Shown: in pieces, positions 1-10,295 of the stretch
How the letters are laid out: the number at the start of each line of letters is the position of its first letter
How positions within the stretch are numbered: the stretch's first letter is position 1
Assembly (NCBI RefSeq): GCF_023517775.1
Contig: NZ_CP082904.1
Location: 2,046,001-2,110,000, forward strand
Direction: 5' to 3'
Length of the DNA stretch: 64,000 nucleotides
Source: Mixta hanseatica
Lineage (GTDB): Bacteria > Pseudomonadota > Gammaproteobacteria > Enterobacterales > Enterobacteriaceae
The notes under the pieces: generated by a model
Databases searched by the model: none
Told to the model about the DNA's origin: nothing
Seen by the model: only the letters and a program-made list of their open reading frames with translations
Translations under genes and position numbers: made by a program

Positions 1-1
1 G

Positions 2-838
2 TGGCAGATGGTCGCGGCCCGTACCGGCGCCTCTATCCGCGTGCTGCCGCTGACCACGGACGGCGAGTTGGATATTGCGCAGCTCGCCTCGCTGATTGAT
101 AGCAAGACACGCTTGCTGGCAGTGACGCACGTCTCCAATGTGCTGGGCACCGTGAACCCGGTAAAAGCGCTGGTGGCGCAGGCGAAAGCGGCCGGGCTGG
201 TCACGCTGGTGGATGGCGCGCAGGCGGTGATGCATCAGCGGGTGGATGTGCAGGATATCGACTGCGACTTCTATATTTTCTCCGGTCATAAGATTTATGG
301 CCCGACCGGCATCGGTATTCTTTATGGCCGCCATGCGCTCCTGTCAGCGATGCCGCCGTGGGAAGGCGGTGGTTCGATGATTGAGCATGTGGTGCTGCCG
401 GAAGGCACCACCTATGCGAAAGCGCCGTGGAGCCTGGAGGCGGGTACGCCTAATACCGGTGGGATTATCGGTCTGGGCGCCGCGCTGGCGTATGTCGAAG
501 CGCTGGGGCTGGATAACATTCAGGCCCGCGAGCAGTCGCTGATGCGTTACGCGCTGGATAAGCTCGCTTCGGTGCCCGAACTGAAAATTTACGGCCCGCA
601 GGCGCGCGCCGGGGTTATCGCCTTTAATCTGGGCAATCACCACGCCTATGATGTGGGCAGCTTCCTCGATCAATACGGCATCGCTATTCGTACCGGTCAC
701 CACTGTGCGATGCCGCTGATGCAGCATTACGGCGTTCCCGCTATGTGTCGCGCATCGTTCGCCATGTATAATAGCGAGGAAGAGGCCGATCGGCTTGCCG
801 CTGGCCTGACACGTATTCACCGCCTGCTGGGGGGCTAA
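2..838 (+). CDS. sufS: Cysteine desulfurase SufS (5'-truncated by window edge)
   Basis: PLP-dependent cysteine desulfurase of the SUF Fe-S assembly pathway; it takes sulfur from L-cysteine and passes it as a persulfide to SufE. The gene enters from the left edge and is open from base 2, so roughly the first third is missing. Visible hallmarks are SGHK with the PLP-binding lysine codon at 291-293, the RTGHHCAMP segment, and PAMCRAS with the persulfide cysteine codon at 746-748. The sequence is very close to E. coli SufS to the stop. sufE follows after 27 bases, as expected for the end of a sufABCDSE operon. Only the missing N-terminus is uncertain. Confidence 0.97.
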   Translation, partial: WQMVAARTGASIRVLPLTTDGELDIAQLASLIDSKTRLLAVTHVSNVLGTVNPVKALVAQAKAAGLVTLVDGAQAVMHQRVDVQDIDCDFYIFSGHKIYGPTGIGILYGRHALLSAMPPWEGGGSMIEHVVLPEGTTYAKAPWSLEAGTPNTGGIIGLGAALAYVEALGLDNIQAREQSLMRYALDKLASVPELKIYGPQARAGVIAFNLGNHHAYDVGSFLDQYGIAIRTGHHCAMPLMQHYGVPAMCRASFAMYNSEEEADRLAAGLTRIHRLLGG

Positions 839-865
839 GCCGTCCGGCTGGCAAGGGAGGAAGGA

Positions 866-1282
866 ATGGCGATACTGCCAGAAAAAGAGAAGCTGGTGCG
901 CAATTTTAACCGCTGCGCCAACTGGGAAGAGAAATATCTGTATGTGATTGAGCTGGGAGGGAAACTGCCAGAATTGTCTGATTCCTTCCACCAGCCCGAG
1001 TACAGCGTTTCCGGCTGTCAGAGCCAGGTCTGGATTGTGATGCAACAGGCGGCAAACGATACCGTTGAGCTGCAGGGCGACAGTGATGCCGCCATCGTTA
1101 AAGGCTTGATTGCGATTGTATTTAGTCTTTATCAGGGCATGACGCCACAGCAGATTGTAGAGTTTGATGTGCGTCCCTGGTTTGAACAGCTGGCCTTAAC
1201 GCAGCACCTCACGCCGTCCCGTTCTCAGGGGCTGGAAGCGATGATCCGTACTATCCGCACCCGCGCGCAGGCGCTTTGCTAA
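866..1282 (+). CDS. sufE: Sulfur acceptor protein SufE
   Basis: Accepts persulfide sulfur from SufS and relays it to the SufBCD scaffold. The 138-residue length is the family norm. The acceptor cysteine is Cys51 in the VSGCQSQVW motif, the same position as in E. coli SufE. A strong purine-rich ribosome site (AGGGAGGAAGGA) lies directly before the ATG. It is the last gene of the suf operon, and a rho-independent terminator follows 16 bases after the stop. Cytoplasmic. Confidence 0.98.
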   Translation: MAILPEKEKLVRNFNRCANWEEKYLYVIELGGKLPELSDSFHQPEYSVSGCQSQVWIVMQQAANDTVELQGDSDAAIVKGLIAIVFSLYQGMTPQQIVEFDVRPWFEQLALTQHLTPSRSQGLEAMIRTIRTRAQALC

Positions 1283-1297
1283 GCTACACTTCTCTCA

Positions 1298-1329
1298 CAC
1301 CCCGTTACGGTTAACGGGGTGCGTTTTAT
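1298..1329 (+). terminator. Rho-independent terminator of the suf operon
   Basis: A 10-bp perfect stem (CACCCCGTTA/TAACGGGGTG) with a 4-base loop is followed by CGTTTTATT. It lies between the sufE stop and the ldtE start. Confidence 0.85.
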
Positions 1330-1349
1330 TCACCACGAGAGAAGCTTAC

Positions 1350-2369
1350 ATGAACCTTTACCTTCCTTTCGCCGGCTGGCTAATTTGCGCCGCGCTCTTT
1401 ATACCGCGTCTGGTCAGCGCCACTGAATACCCTTTGCCTGCTGAAAACAGTCGCCTTATCGGCGAAAACAGCACGGCTTTGGTACCCAATGATAAGCGTC
1501 CGCTGGAGTCGATTGCCGCTCGCTATCAGGTAGGCCTGTTAAATATGCTGGAAGCCAATCCCGGCACCGATCCCTGGTTGCCTGCCGCAGGCAGCGAGCT
1601 GACTATCCCTCATCAGATGCTGCTGCCGGATACTAAACGCGAGGGCATCGTGGTTAACCTGGCGGAGCTGCGCCTCTATTACTATCCGAAAGGGGAGAAC
1701 AAGGGGATTGTCTATCCGATCGGCATCGGCCAGCAGGGGATAATGACGCCCTCGACGGTTACCCGTATCAGTCAAAAAATCCCTAATCCTACCTGGACGC
1801 CAACGCCGAATATCCGCAAGCGCTACGCACAGGAAGGCGTTAAGCTGCCGACAGTCTTTCCCGCTGGCCCTGATAATCCGATGGGGCTGTTTGCGCTGCG
1901 TCTGGCCTACGGCAGCGGCCACTATCTGATTCATGGCACTAACGCTGACTTCGGCATCGGCATGCGCGTCAGCTCCGGCTGTATTCGCCTGCGCCCTGAT
2001 GATATTGAGGCGCTGTTTAACAGCGTGTCGGAAGATACGCGGGTACAAATCGTCAACCAGCCGGTGAAGTACGCTATTGAGCCGGACGGTAAACGCTATA
2101 TTGAAGTGCACCAGCCGCTGTCGCGTAATGAGCATGACGATCCGCAAACGATGGCCCTGCCGCTGAGCAAAGCGCTCAAGCGCTTTATCAACAACCCGCA
2201 GAGCGATAAAGCGCTAATTGAAGCGGTACTAAAACGCCGGTCCGGCATGCCGGTTCTGGTTAACCTGGGCGAAGCGGTAGATCATAACGAAATAGCGCCG
2301 CAGCAAGCGCTGGAAAGCGCGCAGGAGCAGAAGGCAGAGAAGGGTGGCGCTACGCTGGGAAAAAGCTGA
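1350..2369 (+). CDS. ldtE: L,D-transpeptidase LdtE (YnhG)
   Basis: Periplasmic YkuD-type L,D-transpeptidase. In E. coli, LdtE (YnhG) and LdtD make meso-DAP to meso-DAP cross-links in peptidoglycan. The 339-residue protein has an N-terminal signal peptide (about residues 1-23), a LysM-like peptidoglycan-binding region (about 44-90), then the YkuD catalytic domain (about 98-235). The catalytic motif HGTN...SSGCIRLR places His195 and Cys211 in the active site. The C-terminal tail after about residue 310 is Ala/Glu/Gln-rich and variable. It lies beside lpp, the lipoprotein attached to peptidoglycan by related L,D-transpeptidases, and shares a bidirectional terminator with it. Synteny with E. coli ynhG-lpp-pykF supports the assignment. 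Confidence 0.93.
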   Translation: MNLYLPFAGWLICAALFIPRLVSATEYPLPAENSRLIGENSTALVPNDKRPLESIAARYQVGLLNMLEANPGTDPWLPAAGSELTIPHQMLLPDTKREGIVVNLAELRLYYYPKGENKGIVYPIGIGQQGIMTPSTVTRISQKIPNPTWTPTPNIRKRYAQEGVKLPTVFPAGPDNPMGLFALRLAYGSGHYLIHGTNADFGIGMRVSSGCIRLRPDDIEALFNSVSEDTRVQIVNQPVKYAIEPDGKRYIEVHQPLSRNEHDDPQTMALPLSKALKRFINNPQSDKALIEAVLKRRSGMPVLVNLGEAVDHNEIAPQQALESAQEQKAEKGGATLGKS

Positions 2370-2390
2370 GAAAGGCGCGCAGCGAGGACA

Positions 2391-2424
2391 AAAAAAATGG
2401 TGCCCATTGGGCACCATTTTTATT
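2391..2424 (-). terminator. Bidirectional terminator between ldtE and lpp
   Basis: Stem AATGGTGCCC/GGGCACCATT with a 3-base loop. An A-run on the left and a T-run on the right let it terminate lpp leftward and ldtE rightward. lpp in E. coli ends at a similarly strong hairpin. Confidence 0.88.
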
Positions 2425-2436
2425 ACACCAGTACTC

Positions 2437-2676
<240 letters not shown>

Positions 2677-2711
2677 TTATACCCTCTAGATTGAGTTAAT
2701 CTCCATGTAGC

Positions 2712-2750
2712 GTTACAAGTATTACACAAAGTTTTTTGGTATGAGAATAA
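2712..2750 (-). promoter_or_regulatory. lpp promoter
   Basis: On the minus strand a -10 TAATACT (2718-2724) is preceded by AACTTTGTG and an A/T-rich block. This is almost identical to the well-known strong E. coli lpp promoter, and the transcribed leader down to the ATG is also conserved. The rest of 2674-2974 (about 300 bases) holds only this promoter, AT-rich spacer and the pykF terminator. Confidence 0.8.
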
Positions 2751-2924
2751 ATTTTTGATGAGAACATGCTTAATTTTGCTCGTTCGCTCAAAGAAACATC
2801 TGTTATGCCAATAATGCCAAAAAATAAATCAAAACAGTCAGATTTAATTGATTTTATCTTGCCTGAAAGGCAGATTTTATTGTTATTTTCAATTGGAATT
2901 TTTAGAAATAACGGTTACGGCAAA

Positions 2925-2957
2925 ATAAAAAAAAAGCGCCGGTTAGGCGCTTTTATC
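2925..2957 (-). terminator. pykF terminator
   Basis: Stem AAGCGCC/GGCGCTT with loop GGTTA (2933-2952) has a run of nine A bases on the plus-strand left side, so it forms a U-tract for leftward transcripts. It lies just past the pykF stop. Confidence 0.85.
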
Positions 2958-2974
2958 AACAAAACTGTAATTAT

Positions 2975-4387
2975 TTACAGTACGTGAACAGATGCGGTAT
3001 TTGTCGTTCCGCTTGGCACCAGGGCACCTGATACCATTACCACCACATCGCCTTTCTGACCGTAACCGCTTTCCAGCGCAATTTCTTTACCAATACGGTA
3101 GAAATCATCGGTAGAAGCAATCTCTTTCACTACGCGCGCTTCAATGCCTTTGCTCAACAGTAGCTGACGCGCGGTGATTTCGTTTGTGGTTAACGCCAGA
3201 ATGGTCGCGTCCGGGAAATATTTACGCACGGACTTGGCTGATTTACCGCCTTCGGTGGCTACGACAATCAGCGGCGCTTCCAGCTTTTCTGCGGTCTCAA
3301 CGGCGCCACGGCATACGGCTTCGGTGATACGCAGTTTACGGCTGTCATTCAGGGTATCGATACGCGATTTCATCACGCGATCGGTACGTTCGCAGATGGT
3401 CGCCATGATGCGCACCGATTCCAGCGGATATTTACCCTTGGCGCTTTCACCAGAAAGCATCACTGCATCCGTACCGTCAAGGATGGCGTTCGCCACGTCG
3501 CCGGCTTCCGCACGGGTAGGGCGCGGATTTTTGATCATGGAATCCAGCATCTGGGTAGCGGTAATTACCACTTTGCGGGCTTTATTACATTTCTTGATCA
3601 TCATTTTCTGCGCGAAAATCACTTCTTCAACCGGGATTTCCACGCCGAGGTCGCCACGGGCAACCATGATGCCGTCAGAGGCATCGAGGATCTCATCAAA
3701 ATTATTGAGACCTTCCTGGTTTTCGATTTTAGAGATGATCTGGATATGCTCGCCGCCGTGCTTTTTCAGGTGCTCACGGATTTCCAGCACGTCTGAACGC
3801 TTACGAATAAAGGAGGCCGCAACGAAGTCCACGCCCTGCTCGCAACCGAAAATCAGGTCACGCTTATCTTTTTCCGCCAGTGCCGGCAGCTGAATGGAAA
3901 CGCCCGGCAGGTTAACGCCTTTGTTTTCGCCCAGGTCGCCATTATTCAGTACGGTACAAATCACGCTGTTTTCAGTGACTTCAGTCACTTCCATACCGAT
4001 CAAGCCATCGTCAACCAGTACGGTGTTGCCGATTTTCAGGTCGGCAGCGAAGCCGGCGTAGGTCACCGCAACGCGTTCGCTGTTGCCAATCACTGACTGA
4101 TCGGTGGTAAAGGTAAAGGTCTGACCCGCTTTCAGCGAAACATCGTTACCGCCTTCCAGTTTCATGGTGCGGATTTCCGGGCCTTTGGTATCCAGCAGAA
4201 TCGCCGCCTGACGACCGGTTTTTTCCATAACCGCGCGGATATTGGCGATACGGCGACCGTGCTCTTCATAGTCACCGTGAGAGAAATTCAGACGCATAAC
4301 GTTCATGCCCGCTTCCAGCAGGTTGGTTAGCATCTCTTCGGATTCAGTTTTCGGGCCGATGGTACAAACGATCTTGGTCTTTTTCAT
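2975..4387 (-). CDS. pykF: Pyruvate kinase I (PykF)
   Basis: Converts phosphoenolpyruvate and ADP to pyruvate and ATP in the last step of glycolysis; the type I enzyme is activated by fructose 1,6-bisphosphate. At 470 residues it equals E. coli PykF. The TIGPKT start, the RLNFSHG motif, catalytic Lys220 with Glu222 in SKIENQEG, and Asp246 in ARGDLG are all present. It stands between lpp and the tRNA-Val cluster as a single-gene unit with its own terminator. The 580 bases upstream contain no other gene but do hold a Cra-like operator, matching the known Cra control of pykF. Confidence 0.99.
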   Translation of the reverse strand: MKKTKIVCTIGPKTESEEMLTNLLEAGMNVMRLNFSHGDYEEHGRRIANIRAVMEKTGRQAAILLDTKGPEIRTMKLEGGNDVSLKAGQTFTFTTDQSVIGNSERVAVTYAGFAADLKIGNTVLVDDGLIGMEVTEVTENSVICTVLNNGDLGENKGVNLPGVSIQLPALAEKDKRDLIFGCEQGVDFVAASFIRKRSDVLEIREHLKKHGGEHIQIISKIENQEGLNNFDEILDASDGIMVARGDLGVEIPVEEVIFAQKMMIKKCNKARKVVITATQMLDSMIKNPRPTRAEAGDVANAILDGTDAVMLSGESAKGKYPLESVRIMATICERTDRVMKSRIDTLNDSRKLRITEAVCRGAVETAEKLEAPLIVVATEGGKSAKSVRKYFPDATILALTTNEITARQLLLSKGIEARVVKEIASTDDFYRIGKEIALESGYGQKGDVVVMVSGALVPSGTTNTASVHVL

Positions 4388-4602
4388 GACAAGTTATCTG
4401 TAAGTTGTGATGGATGATTAAGGTTTGAGGTCGATGCCTGGTGCATCGGGGAAATATTCATGCTCAGTGAGCGGACTGCGATACAAACTAAGAATAGGTG
4501 ACAGATATAAAGCGTGCAGAGGAAGTTGAGCGATGATGTTCCATGGCCCCGATGGGCGAGTTGCGCAACTGGTTGTGAATGTAGGTAAGGGCACGTCAAT
4601 TG

Positions 4603-4616
4603 GCTGAAACCATTCA
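4603..4616 (-). promoter_or_regulatory. Candidate Cra (FruR) operator upstream of pykF
   Basis: GCTGAAACCATTCA resembles the Cra consensus (TGAAWCGNTTCA family), with CA in place of the central CG. It lies 216 bases upstream of the pykF ATG. Cra repression of pykF is established in E. coli; this site is an inference. Nothing else convincing was seen in 4388-4967: the short open frames there lack ribosome sites and known similarity. Confidence 0.45.
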
Positions 4617-4967
4617 AGTGAAACACCGGAAGATAGTATAGACGCTAAGTATACGAAAACCAATCAAAAAGCATGAAGGCAGCGGGTGTCAGATCAAGGA
4701 AAGTCACGTTGCGGCAACGCTTTTTATCCCCAACGCGTTGTGTCGCGCGCAATGATATTCGCCCTGTTAAACCAGACAGAATGCCGCCTGTATACCAGGA
4801 AAGTTCTGATATGGGCAATTTTATTACCCACAGATTTTGGGTAAAAAAATATTTTTATGTGCAATAAAACAGGCAGAAAAGGGAGGTGTTTTAAGGTTTC
4901 GGACAAAGATAAATTAAGTGCGGAGTATGCCTGATGCTGCAAAAGAGGATAACGCAGAAAAAGAGAG

Positions 4968-5044
4968 TGGTGCGTTCTAATGGACTCGAACCATCGACCC
5001 CCACCATGTCAAGGTGGTGCTCTAACCAACTGAGCTAAGAACGC
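4968..5044 (-). tRNA. valW: tRNA-Val (GAC), copy 3 in transcription order
   Basis: A 77-base cloverleaf on the minus strand beginning GCGTTCTTAGCTC and ending AGAACGCACCA, with CCA encoded. The anticodon loop TTGACAT reads GAC, so it decodes GUC/GUU. It is identical over all 77 bases to the tRNA at 5137-5213. It is the last gene of a three-tRNA transcript; the symbol is by analogy to E. coli valV/valW. Confidence 0.97.
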
Positions 5045-5055
5045 ATCATGATTTT

Positions 5056-5132
5056 TGGTGCGTCCGAGTGGACTCGAACCACCGACCCCCACCATGTCAA
5101 GGTGGTGCTCTAACCAACTGAGCTACGGACGC
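5056..5132 (-). tRNA. valV: tRNA-Val (GAC), middle copy
   Basis: A 77-base cloverleaf with acceptor GCGTCCG/CGGACGC, anticodon GAC and encoded CCA. It matches the E. coli valV-type sequence and differs from the two flanking copies in the acceptor stem and T-arm pairs. It is separated from its neighbours by 11 and 4 bases, implying co-transcription and processing. Confidence 0.97.
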
Positions 5133-5136
5133 ACTT

Positions 5137-5213
5137 TGGTGCGTTCTAATGGACTCGAACCATCGACCCCCACCATGTCAAGGTGGTGCTCTAACCAACT
5201 GAGCTAAGAACGC
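5137..5213 (-). tRNA. valW: tRNA-Val (GAC), first copy
   Basis: A 77-base cloverleaf identical to the copy at 4968-5044, with anticodon GAC and CCA encoded. It is the promoter-proximal gene of the three-tRNA operon, whose promoter is seen 31 bases upstream. Confidence 0.97.
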
Positions 5214-5243
5214 ATCTGCCGTCTTGGGTGACGGCGGGGACGA

Positions 5244-5272
5244 ATATTAGCGACACTGTTCATCGCTGGCAA
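5244..5272 (-). promoter_or_regulatory. Promoter of the tRNA-Val operon
   Basis: On the minus strand, TTGCCA (-35, 5267-5272) and TAATAT (-10, 5244-5249) are separated by exactly 17 bases. A GC-rich TCGTCCCCGCC discriminator follows, typical of stringently controlled stable-RNA promoters. Confidence 0.75.
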
Positions 5273-5351
5273 GCAGAAACATGCAATTTTCTGCGCAACT
5301 GCCCATCAACTGTGCGACCCGCCGTTTTTTTAGACGCGACGGGCCTTTATC

Positions 5352-6725
5352 TTAATGTTCCGCGCGGCTCAGGATCAGTTCAGGCGGTAATTTTTGCAGC
5401 CGACGAATCCGCCACAGCATCATAATCGCCGCTGAGGTTAAGCCCAGGATAAAGCCGCACCAGAATCCCGCCGGACCCATTGGCGCGACAATCCAGTCGG
5501 TTAGCGCCAGCAGATAGCCGCTGGGTAAACCTATCACCCAATAAGCAACCAGCGTAATAAAGAAAATTGAGCGTGTATCTTTATAGCCACGCAGAATGCC
5601 GCTGCCGATCACCTGAATGGAATCGGAAAACTGGTAGATGGCGGCCAGCATCATCAGCTGCGAGGCCAGCATAACCACCTGCGGATTATCGTTATACAAC
5701 AGAGCGATCTGTTCTCGGAAGGTAACGGTAAACAGCGCGGTGATGGCGGCCATCATGATGCCGACGCCCTGGCCAGTCCAGGCCGCCACCTTAGCCGCCT
5801 CAACCGACCCCTGACCGAGGCGAAAGCCGACGCGAATCGTCGTCGCAACGCCCAGCGAAAGCGGCAGTACAAACATTAATGAGCTGAAGTTAAGCGCAAT
5901 CTGATGGCCGGCGACATTCACAATGCCCAACGGCGAAACCAGCAGAGCGACCACGGCAAACAGCGTTACCTCGAAGAATAGCGCCAGCGCCACCGGCAGC
6001 CCAAGGCGTATCAAACGCTTCAATACTGTCCAGTCTGGCGTACTGAAATAGTCGGGCAGGGTAATATCGCGCATTGAGCGCGCGCGCCGCACCCACAGCC
6101 GCATAACGATAAACATCACCCAGTAAACCGACGCCGTCGCCACGCCGCAGCCGACGCCGCCCAACGCGGGCATGCCAAGGTGACCGTAAATAAAGACATA
6201 GTTAACCGGAATGTTCACCAGCAGGCCGATAAAGCCCATCACCATGCCGGGTTTGGTCTTCGACAGCCCCTCGCACTGGTTACGTGCGACCTGGAAAAAG
6301 AGGTAGCCCGGCGCGCCCCATAATAAGGCGCGCAGATAGCCTACCGCCTTATCGGCTAAGGCGGGGTCGATATCATGCATCGCGTGGATCATATAGCCGG
6401 CGTTCCACAGCACAATCATAATCAGCACCGAGACCATCGCCGCCAGCCAGTAAGCCTGACGTACCTGAGCAGCGATACGCTCACGACGCCCGGAGCCGTT
6501 AAGCTGCGCCACTACTGGCGTTAGGGCCAAAATCAGACCGTGGCCGAATAAGATAGCGGGGAGCCAAATTGAGGTGCCGACCGCAACGGCGGCCATATCC
6601 GTCGCGCTAACCGAGCCTGCCATAATGGTATCGACAAAACCCATCGCCGTCTGTGCGACCTGCGCCAGAATAACCGGAATGGCAAGAGCCAGTAATTGAC
6701 GCGCTTCTGTCAGGTACTTCTGCAC
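5352..6725 (-). CDS. mdtK: Multidrug efflux protein MdtK (MATE family)
   Basis: Inner-membrane antiporter of the MATE/NorM family that exports cationic drugs in exchange for Na+ or H+. At 457 residues it equals E. coli MdtK (YdhE). Twelve hydrophobic segments are apparent, in two homologous halves; the N-terminal half begins [13 protein letters not shown] and includes FVDTIMAG, and the C-terminal half begins [16 protein letters not shown]. It is divergent from the riboflavin synthase gene, as in E. coli. The ATG follows a short A/T-rich leader. Confidence 0.97.
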   Translation of the reverse strand: MQKYLTEARQLLALAIPVILAQVAQTAMGFVDTIMAGSVSATDMAAVAVGTSIWLPAILFGHGLILALTPVVAQLNGSGRRERIAAQVRQAYWLAAMVSVLIMIVLWNAGYMIHAMHDIDPALADKAVGYLRALLWGAPGYLFFQVARNQCEGLSKTKPGMVMGFIGLLVNIPVNYVFIYGHLGMPALGGVGCGVATASVYWVMFIVMRLWVRRARSMRDITLPDYFSTPDWTVLKRLIRLGLPVALALFFEVTLFAVVALLVSPLGIVNVAGHQIALNFSSLMFVLPLSLGVATTIRVGFRLGQGSVEAAKVAAWTGQGVGIMMAAITALFTVTFREQIALLYNDNPQVVMLASQLMMLAAIYQFSDSIQVIGSGILRGYKDTRSIFFITLVAYWVIGLPSGYLLALTDWIVAPMGPAGFWCGFILGLTSAAIMMLWRIRRLQKLPPELILSRAEH

Positions 6726-6947
6726 GTATACACCTTTTTAGTTTTAAGAGATGAATAAATAACGCCCGGAGGACAGGATAATAAAGAATAGATAATGATG
6801 CACAACGCTGGTGCAGAATCATAACGACATCATACGATGAAGGAAACCGCATTTTATGGCACCCGGACGGCGCTTTTCGCCCCTTTGCCAACCTGCTCTG
6901 TGCTGGAGAGTATGGTAATATCAACAAAAACTGACCGAGGCCAATCT

Positions 6948-7598
6948 ATGTTTACCGGAATTGTGCAGGGCACCGCAGAGCTGGTTGCCATTGAAGAAAA
7001 ACCTAACTTTCGTACGCATATTGTGAAAATGCCGCCGGCATTATTACCCGGCCTGGAACTGGGCGCTTCGGTAGCGCATAATGGCTGCTGTCTGACCGTG
7101 ACGGAAATTAATGGCGATCGGGTTAGCTTTGATCTGGTAAAAGAGACATTGCGCATTACTAACCTGGGCGATCTGCAGCTGGGCGACGTGGTAAATATTG
7201 AGCGTGCGGCGAAGTTCAGCGACGAAATTGGCGGTCATTTGATGTCCGGCCATATTATGACCACCGCTGAAATCAGCAAAATTATTAATGCCGAAAATAA
7301 CCGTGAGATCTGGTTTAAACCGCAGGACAGCTCGCTGCTGAAATATATCCTGCATAAAGGCTTTATCGGGATCGATGGCATCAGCCTGACGGTGGGCGAC
7401 GTGACCAAAACGAAATTTTGCGTGCATCTTATCCCCGAGACGCTGATGCGTACCACGCTGGGCGCCAAAAAACTGGGGCAACGGGTAAACATCGAAATCG
7501 ATCCGCATACTCAGGCGATCGTGGATACGGTTGAACGCGTGCTGGCTCAGCGTGAAGCGGCGCTGGCGGCCACGCTGCAAAATAACACCGCAGAGTAA
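6948..7598 (+). CDS. ribC: Riboflavin synthase alpha subunit
   Basis: Dismutates two 6,7-dimethyl-8-ribityllumazine molecules to riboflavin plus the pyrimidine by-product, the last step of riboflavin synthesis. I start at the ATG giving MFTGIVQG, which is the strictly conserved N-terminus and has GAGG upstream; the frame is open further upstream but without family similarity. The 216 residues form two lumazine-binding repeats, beginning at MFTGIV and at HLMSGHI. The gene is also called ribE in some species. No FMN riboswitch-like fold was noticed in the 220-base upstream region, which is shared with mdtK. Confidence 0.97.
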   Translation: MFTGIVQGTAELVAIEEKPNFRTHIVKMPPALLPGLELGASVAHNGCCLTVTEINGDRVSFDLVKETLRITNLGDLQLGDVVNIERAAKFSDEIGGHLMSGHIMTTAEISKIINAENNREIWFKPQDSSLLKYILHKGFIGIDGISLTVGDVTKTKFCVHLIPETLMRTTLGAKKLGQRVNIEIDPHTQAIVDTVERVLAQREAALAATLQNNTAE

Positions 7599-7603
7599 GT
7601 AAT

Positions 7604-7636
7604 AAAAAACAGGCAACCGTGAGGTTGCCTGTTTTT
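7604..7636 (+). terminator. Bidirectional terminator between ribC and cfa
   Basis: AAAAAACAGGCAACC, loop GTGA, then GGTTGCCTGTTTTTT: a fully paired arm with A- and T-runs, serving the two convergent genes. Confidence 0.93.
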
Positions 7637-7654
7637 TAAGTGCGCCGCAGGATA

Positions 7655-8803
7655 TTAATGCGGTACGCGCAAGCCGCCTTCAACGCCGCGGCTGAATACC
7701 ACCTGCCACAGTTGAATATCACGCGCGCGAAACGCGCCGGCGCAGGCGTTCAAATAATAGGTGAACATCCGTTTAAAGCGTTCGCCATACTCCTCAGCCA
7801 ACTGCGGCCAGGCCTGCAGAAAACGTTCGTGCCATGCCATCAGCGTCGTATCATAATCGGCGCCAAAGTTATGCCAGTCTTCCATAATAAAATGCGGCTC
7901 GCTGGCTTCGGCAATATGACGTACCGACGGCAAACAGCCGTTGGGGAAGATATATTTATCAATCCACGGGTCAACGTTCATATCGGTTTTAATCGCGCCG
8001 ATAGTATGCAGCAGGAACAGGCCGTCCGGCTTAAGGTTACGATCGACCACGTTAAAATAGGTCGCGTAATTTTTAGGGCCGACATGCTCGAACATGCCTA
8101 CGGAAACGATGCGGTCGTACTGATTATTCAGATCGCGATAATCCTGCAGTAGAATATTGACATCAAGCCCTTCGCAGCGCTGCTGCGCCATTTTCTGCTG
8201 TTCGGCGGAGATGGTTACCCCATCGACCGTTACGCCATAGTGGCGCGCGGCAAACTCCGCCAGTCCGCCCCAGCCGCAGCCGATATCAAGCAGCTTAAGC
8301 CCCGGTTTCAACTGAAGCTTTTCGCAGATCATTTTTAGCTTCGCCTGCTGCGCCTCTTCCAGCGTTTGGGCTGTTTTCCAGTAGCCGCAAGAGTATTGCA
8401 TAAAGGGATCGAGCATTAGCGAAAAAAGGTCGTTGCCTAAATCGTAGTGCTCCTTGCCAACCATCCACGCGCGTTTTTTCGACTGTAAATTAGTCAGTCG
8501 CGCTGCGGCAATACGTAACGTATCTTTGAAATGATGAGGGAGCTGTTGATCCAACTTGTGCTTTAGCACGCGATGAAAAAACATATCAAGGCGTTCACAT
8601 TCCCACCAGGTGTCCATATAACTTTCGCCCAGGCCGAGGGATCCCTCCTGTAAAACGCGTTTAAAAAAGTCAGGATTTTTTACCTGAATATCCCAGGGGC
8701 GCTGACCATTGATCTCAATATCCGCCATTTCCAACATTTCATGGGCGATACGATACCAATGGTTTTCCTCCAGGTTCACTTCTTCTATGCACGATGAACT
8801 CAT
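7655..8803 (-). CDS. cfa: Cyclopropane-fatty-acyl-phospholipid synthase
   Basis: Transfers a methylene group from S-adenosylmethionine across cis double bonds of membrane phospholipid acyl chains, usually in stationary phase or acid stress. At 382 residues it is the same length as E. coli Cfa. The SAM-binding LLDIGCGWGG loop and the YDLGNDLF and MFEHVGPKNY motifs are present. It is peripheral to the inner membrane. In E. coli, cfa is controlled by RpoS and by small RNAs acting on a long leader. Here 8804-9092 (289 bases) holds no gene, and a striking hairpin at 9008-9040 lies between cfa and punC. Confidence 0.98.
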   Translation of the reverse strand: MSSSCIEEVNLEENHWYRIAHEMLEMADIEINGQRPWDIQVKNPDFFKRVLQEGSLGLGESYMDTWWECERLDMFFHRVLKHKLDQQLPHHFKDTLRIAAARLTNLQSKKRAWMVGKEHYDLGNDLFSLMLDPFMQYSCGYWKTAQTLEEAQQAKLKMICEKLQLKPGLKLLDIGCGWGGLAEFAARHYGVTVDGVTISAEQQKMAQQRCEGLDVNILLQDYRDLNNQYDRIVSVGMFEHVGPKNYATYFNVVDRNLKPDGLFLLHTIGAIKTDMNVDPWIDKYIFPNGCLPSVRHIAEASEPHFIMEDWHNFGADYDTTLMAWHERFLQAWPQLAEEYGERFKRMFTYYLNACAGAFRARDIQLWQVVFSRGVEGGLRVPH

Positions 8804-9007
8804 AGCTTCTCCATCACCTGTGTGATACGAACCTGAGAAACAGAATAGTCAATTTCTCAGGATTGTGAGAAATCTCACGGAAGACCGTGTGCCAGATATC
8901 CGACGTTAAGCAGAGGATTGAAACTGAATGAAAGCCCTGACCAGTACGCTGCCGCCTGAAAGGCGCTGGCTGGCCGGGGAAAAAGCACGTTAATTATTAT
9001 AAGTGAC

Positions 9008-9040
9008 TGCCTTGCAAGGAGTATATTCTCCCGCAAGGCA
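9008..9040. repeat. Perfect structured inverted repeat upstream of cfa
   Basis: TGCCTTGC pairs perfectly with GCAAGGCA, and inside it GGAG pairs with CTCC around TATATT. No T-run follows on either strand, so it is not a standard terminator. It lies 53 bases after the punC stop and about 205 bases upstream of the cfa ATG. Confidence 0.6.
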
Positions 9041-9092
9041 TTATACAATGGCTAATAGTTAGTGCGCTAAGCATGCCGACAGCGGCGGATGC

Positions 9093-10295
9093 TTAATTGG
9101 AAAGGGAAGACGGCGGGCTGTTTTTCGTTTCCGCTGTGCGGTCGTGGGCTACATGCTGCAAGGCATAACCCAGCGCCACCAGGATAATCGTCGACACCAT
9201 TACCGAGCTGGTGGTCAGTAAAGGCTGGGTCAGCCAGGAGGAGACGGCGAGGCTGGCGAAAAAGCACAGGCCCAGCTGCAAACAGTTCTGCAGCGCCGCA
9301 GCCTTACCAGTGTCATCCGGGAAGGGCAGCAGGGCGTTAGCCACCACGATGGGATAAATCGCGCCGTTTGCCAGCGCCATGCCGCAAAACGGGATCAGCA
9401 GGCCCCAGAGCGTAACATGGTCGCTTATCGAAACCATAAATAGTGCGGTCACGCTTAGCGCATAAAAAATCAGCAGGAACGGCAGCAGGCTGCGGCCGCT
9501 ATGACGCTGAAGCGCAGAGCGACAGCCAAAGCCGCCGACCAGAAACGCCACGGTTTGCGGTAGATAGCTCAGACCGATATCAGCCGGACTCAGGCCCAGA
9601 TCGTGCAGGATAAACGGCGAACCGGTTAGCCAGGCGAAAAAGCTGGCTGAGCAGGCGGCGTAAATCAGCACGTTGCCACTGTAGATACGTGACGCCAGCA
9701 GACGGAAAAAGCCGCTGCGTTGAGCGGTGGCTGCAGAGGCGGGTGCAGTTTTTTTCAGCTTCGCCGTTGCAAACAGCAGCGGCAGCGTGACCAGCAACAG
9801 CGCCAGAAAAATCGCACGCCATGAAAAATGACTGAGCAGCCAGGCACCTAACAGCGGCGCCAGCGCCGGCGACAGGGCCACTAGCGGCATGATGGTGGCA
9901 AAAACGCGATTAGCCTGCGCGCCGCGATAGCGATCGACCACCAGCGCCTGCCAGCTTACCGCCGCCGCACAGACGCCTACCGCTTGAATAAAGCGCAGGG
10001 TTAACATCTGCCAGGTGGCATTCGCCCACAGCATGCCCGCGCAGCCCAGTGCAAACAGCACGAGGCCCAACAGCAGTATCGGTCGGCGACCATAGCGATC
10101 GGAAAGCGGCCCCCACAGCAGCTGGGCGCAGGCGAAGCCGCCTAAAAATACGGTCAGGCTGGCGCTGATAATCCCAGCGGAAGTCGCAAAACTTTCCTGC
10201 ATGGCGGTAAACGCCGGCAGATACATATCGGTGGCCAGAAAACCCAGCGTGCTGAGCAGGGCCAGATAGAGCATAAATCCTTTTGAACCAGGCAT
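9093..10295 (-). CDS. punC: Purine nucleoside MFS transporter PunC (YdhC)
   Basis: Twelve-segment major facilitator superfamily transporter of the drug:H+ antiporter group. The E. coli homologue PunC is reported to take up purine nucleosides such as adenosine and to raise drug tolerance. Motif A appears as [11 protein letters not shown] in the loop between segments 2 and 3. I start at the ATG giving [15 protein letters not shown], preceded by GAGAAAGAG, which matches the E. coli start; an upstream in-frame start at 10355 would add 20 residues without a membrane role. It is divergent from its likely activator punR. Confidence 0.93.
   Translation of the reverse strand: MPGSKGFMLYLALLSTLGFLATDMYLPAFTAMQESFATSAGIISASLTVFLGGFACAQLLWGPLSDRYGRRPILLLGLVLFALGCAGMLWANATWQMLTLRFIQAVGVCAAAVSWQALVVDRYRGAQANRVFATIMPLVALSPALAPLLGAWLLSHFSWRAIFLALLLVTLPLLFATAKLKKTAPASAATAQRSGFFRLLASRIYSGNVLIYAACSASFFAWLTGSPFILHDLGLSPADIGLSYLPQTVAFLVGGFGCRSALQRHSGRSLLPFLLIFYALSVTALFMVSISDHVTLWGLLIPFCGMALANGAIYPIVVANALLPFPDDTGKAAALQNCLQLGLCFFASLAVSSWLTQPLLTTSSVMVSTIILVALGYALQHVAHDRTAETKNSPPSSLSN

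Noticed and set aside
2766..2987. 73-codon open frame on the + strand between lpp and pykF
   Set aside because: No ribosome site, very AT-rich, crosses the pykF terminator, and resembles nothing known.
4384..4663. Two overlapping minus-strand frames of about 80 codons upstream of pykF
   Set aside because: No ribosome sites or similarity; the region is better explained as the pykF leader and promoter.
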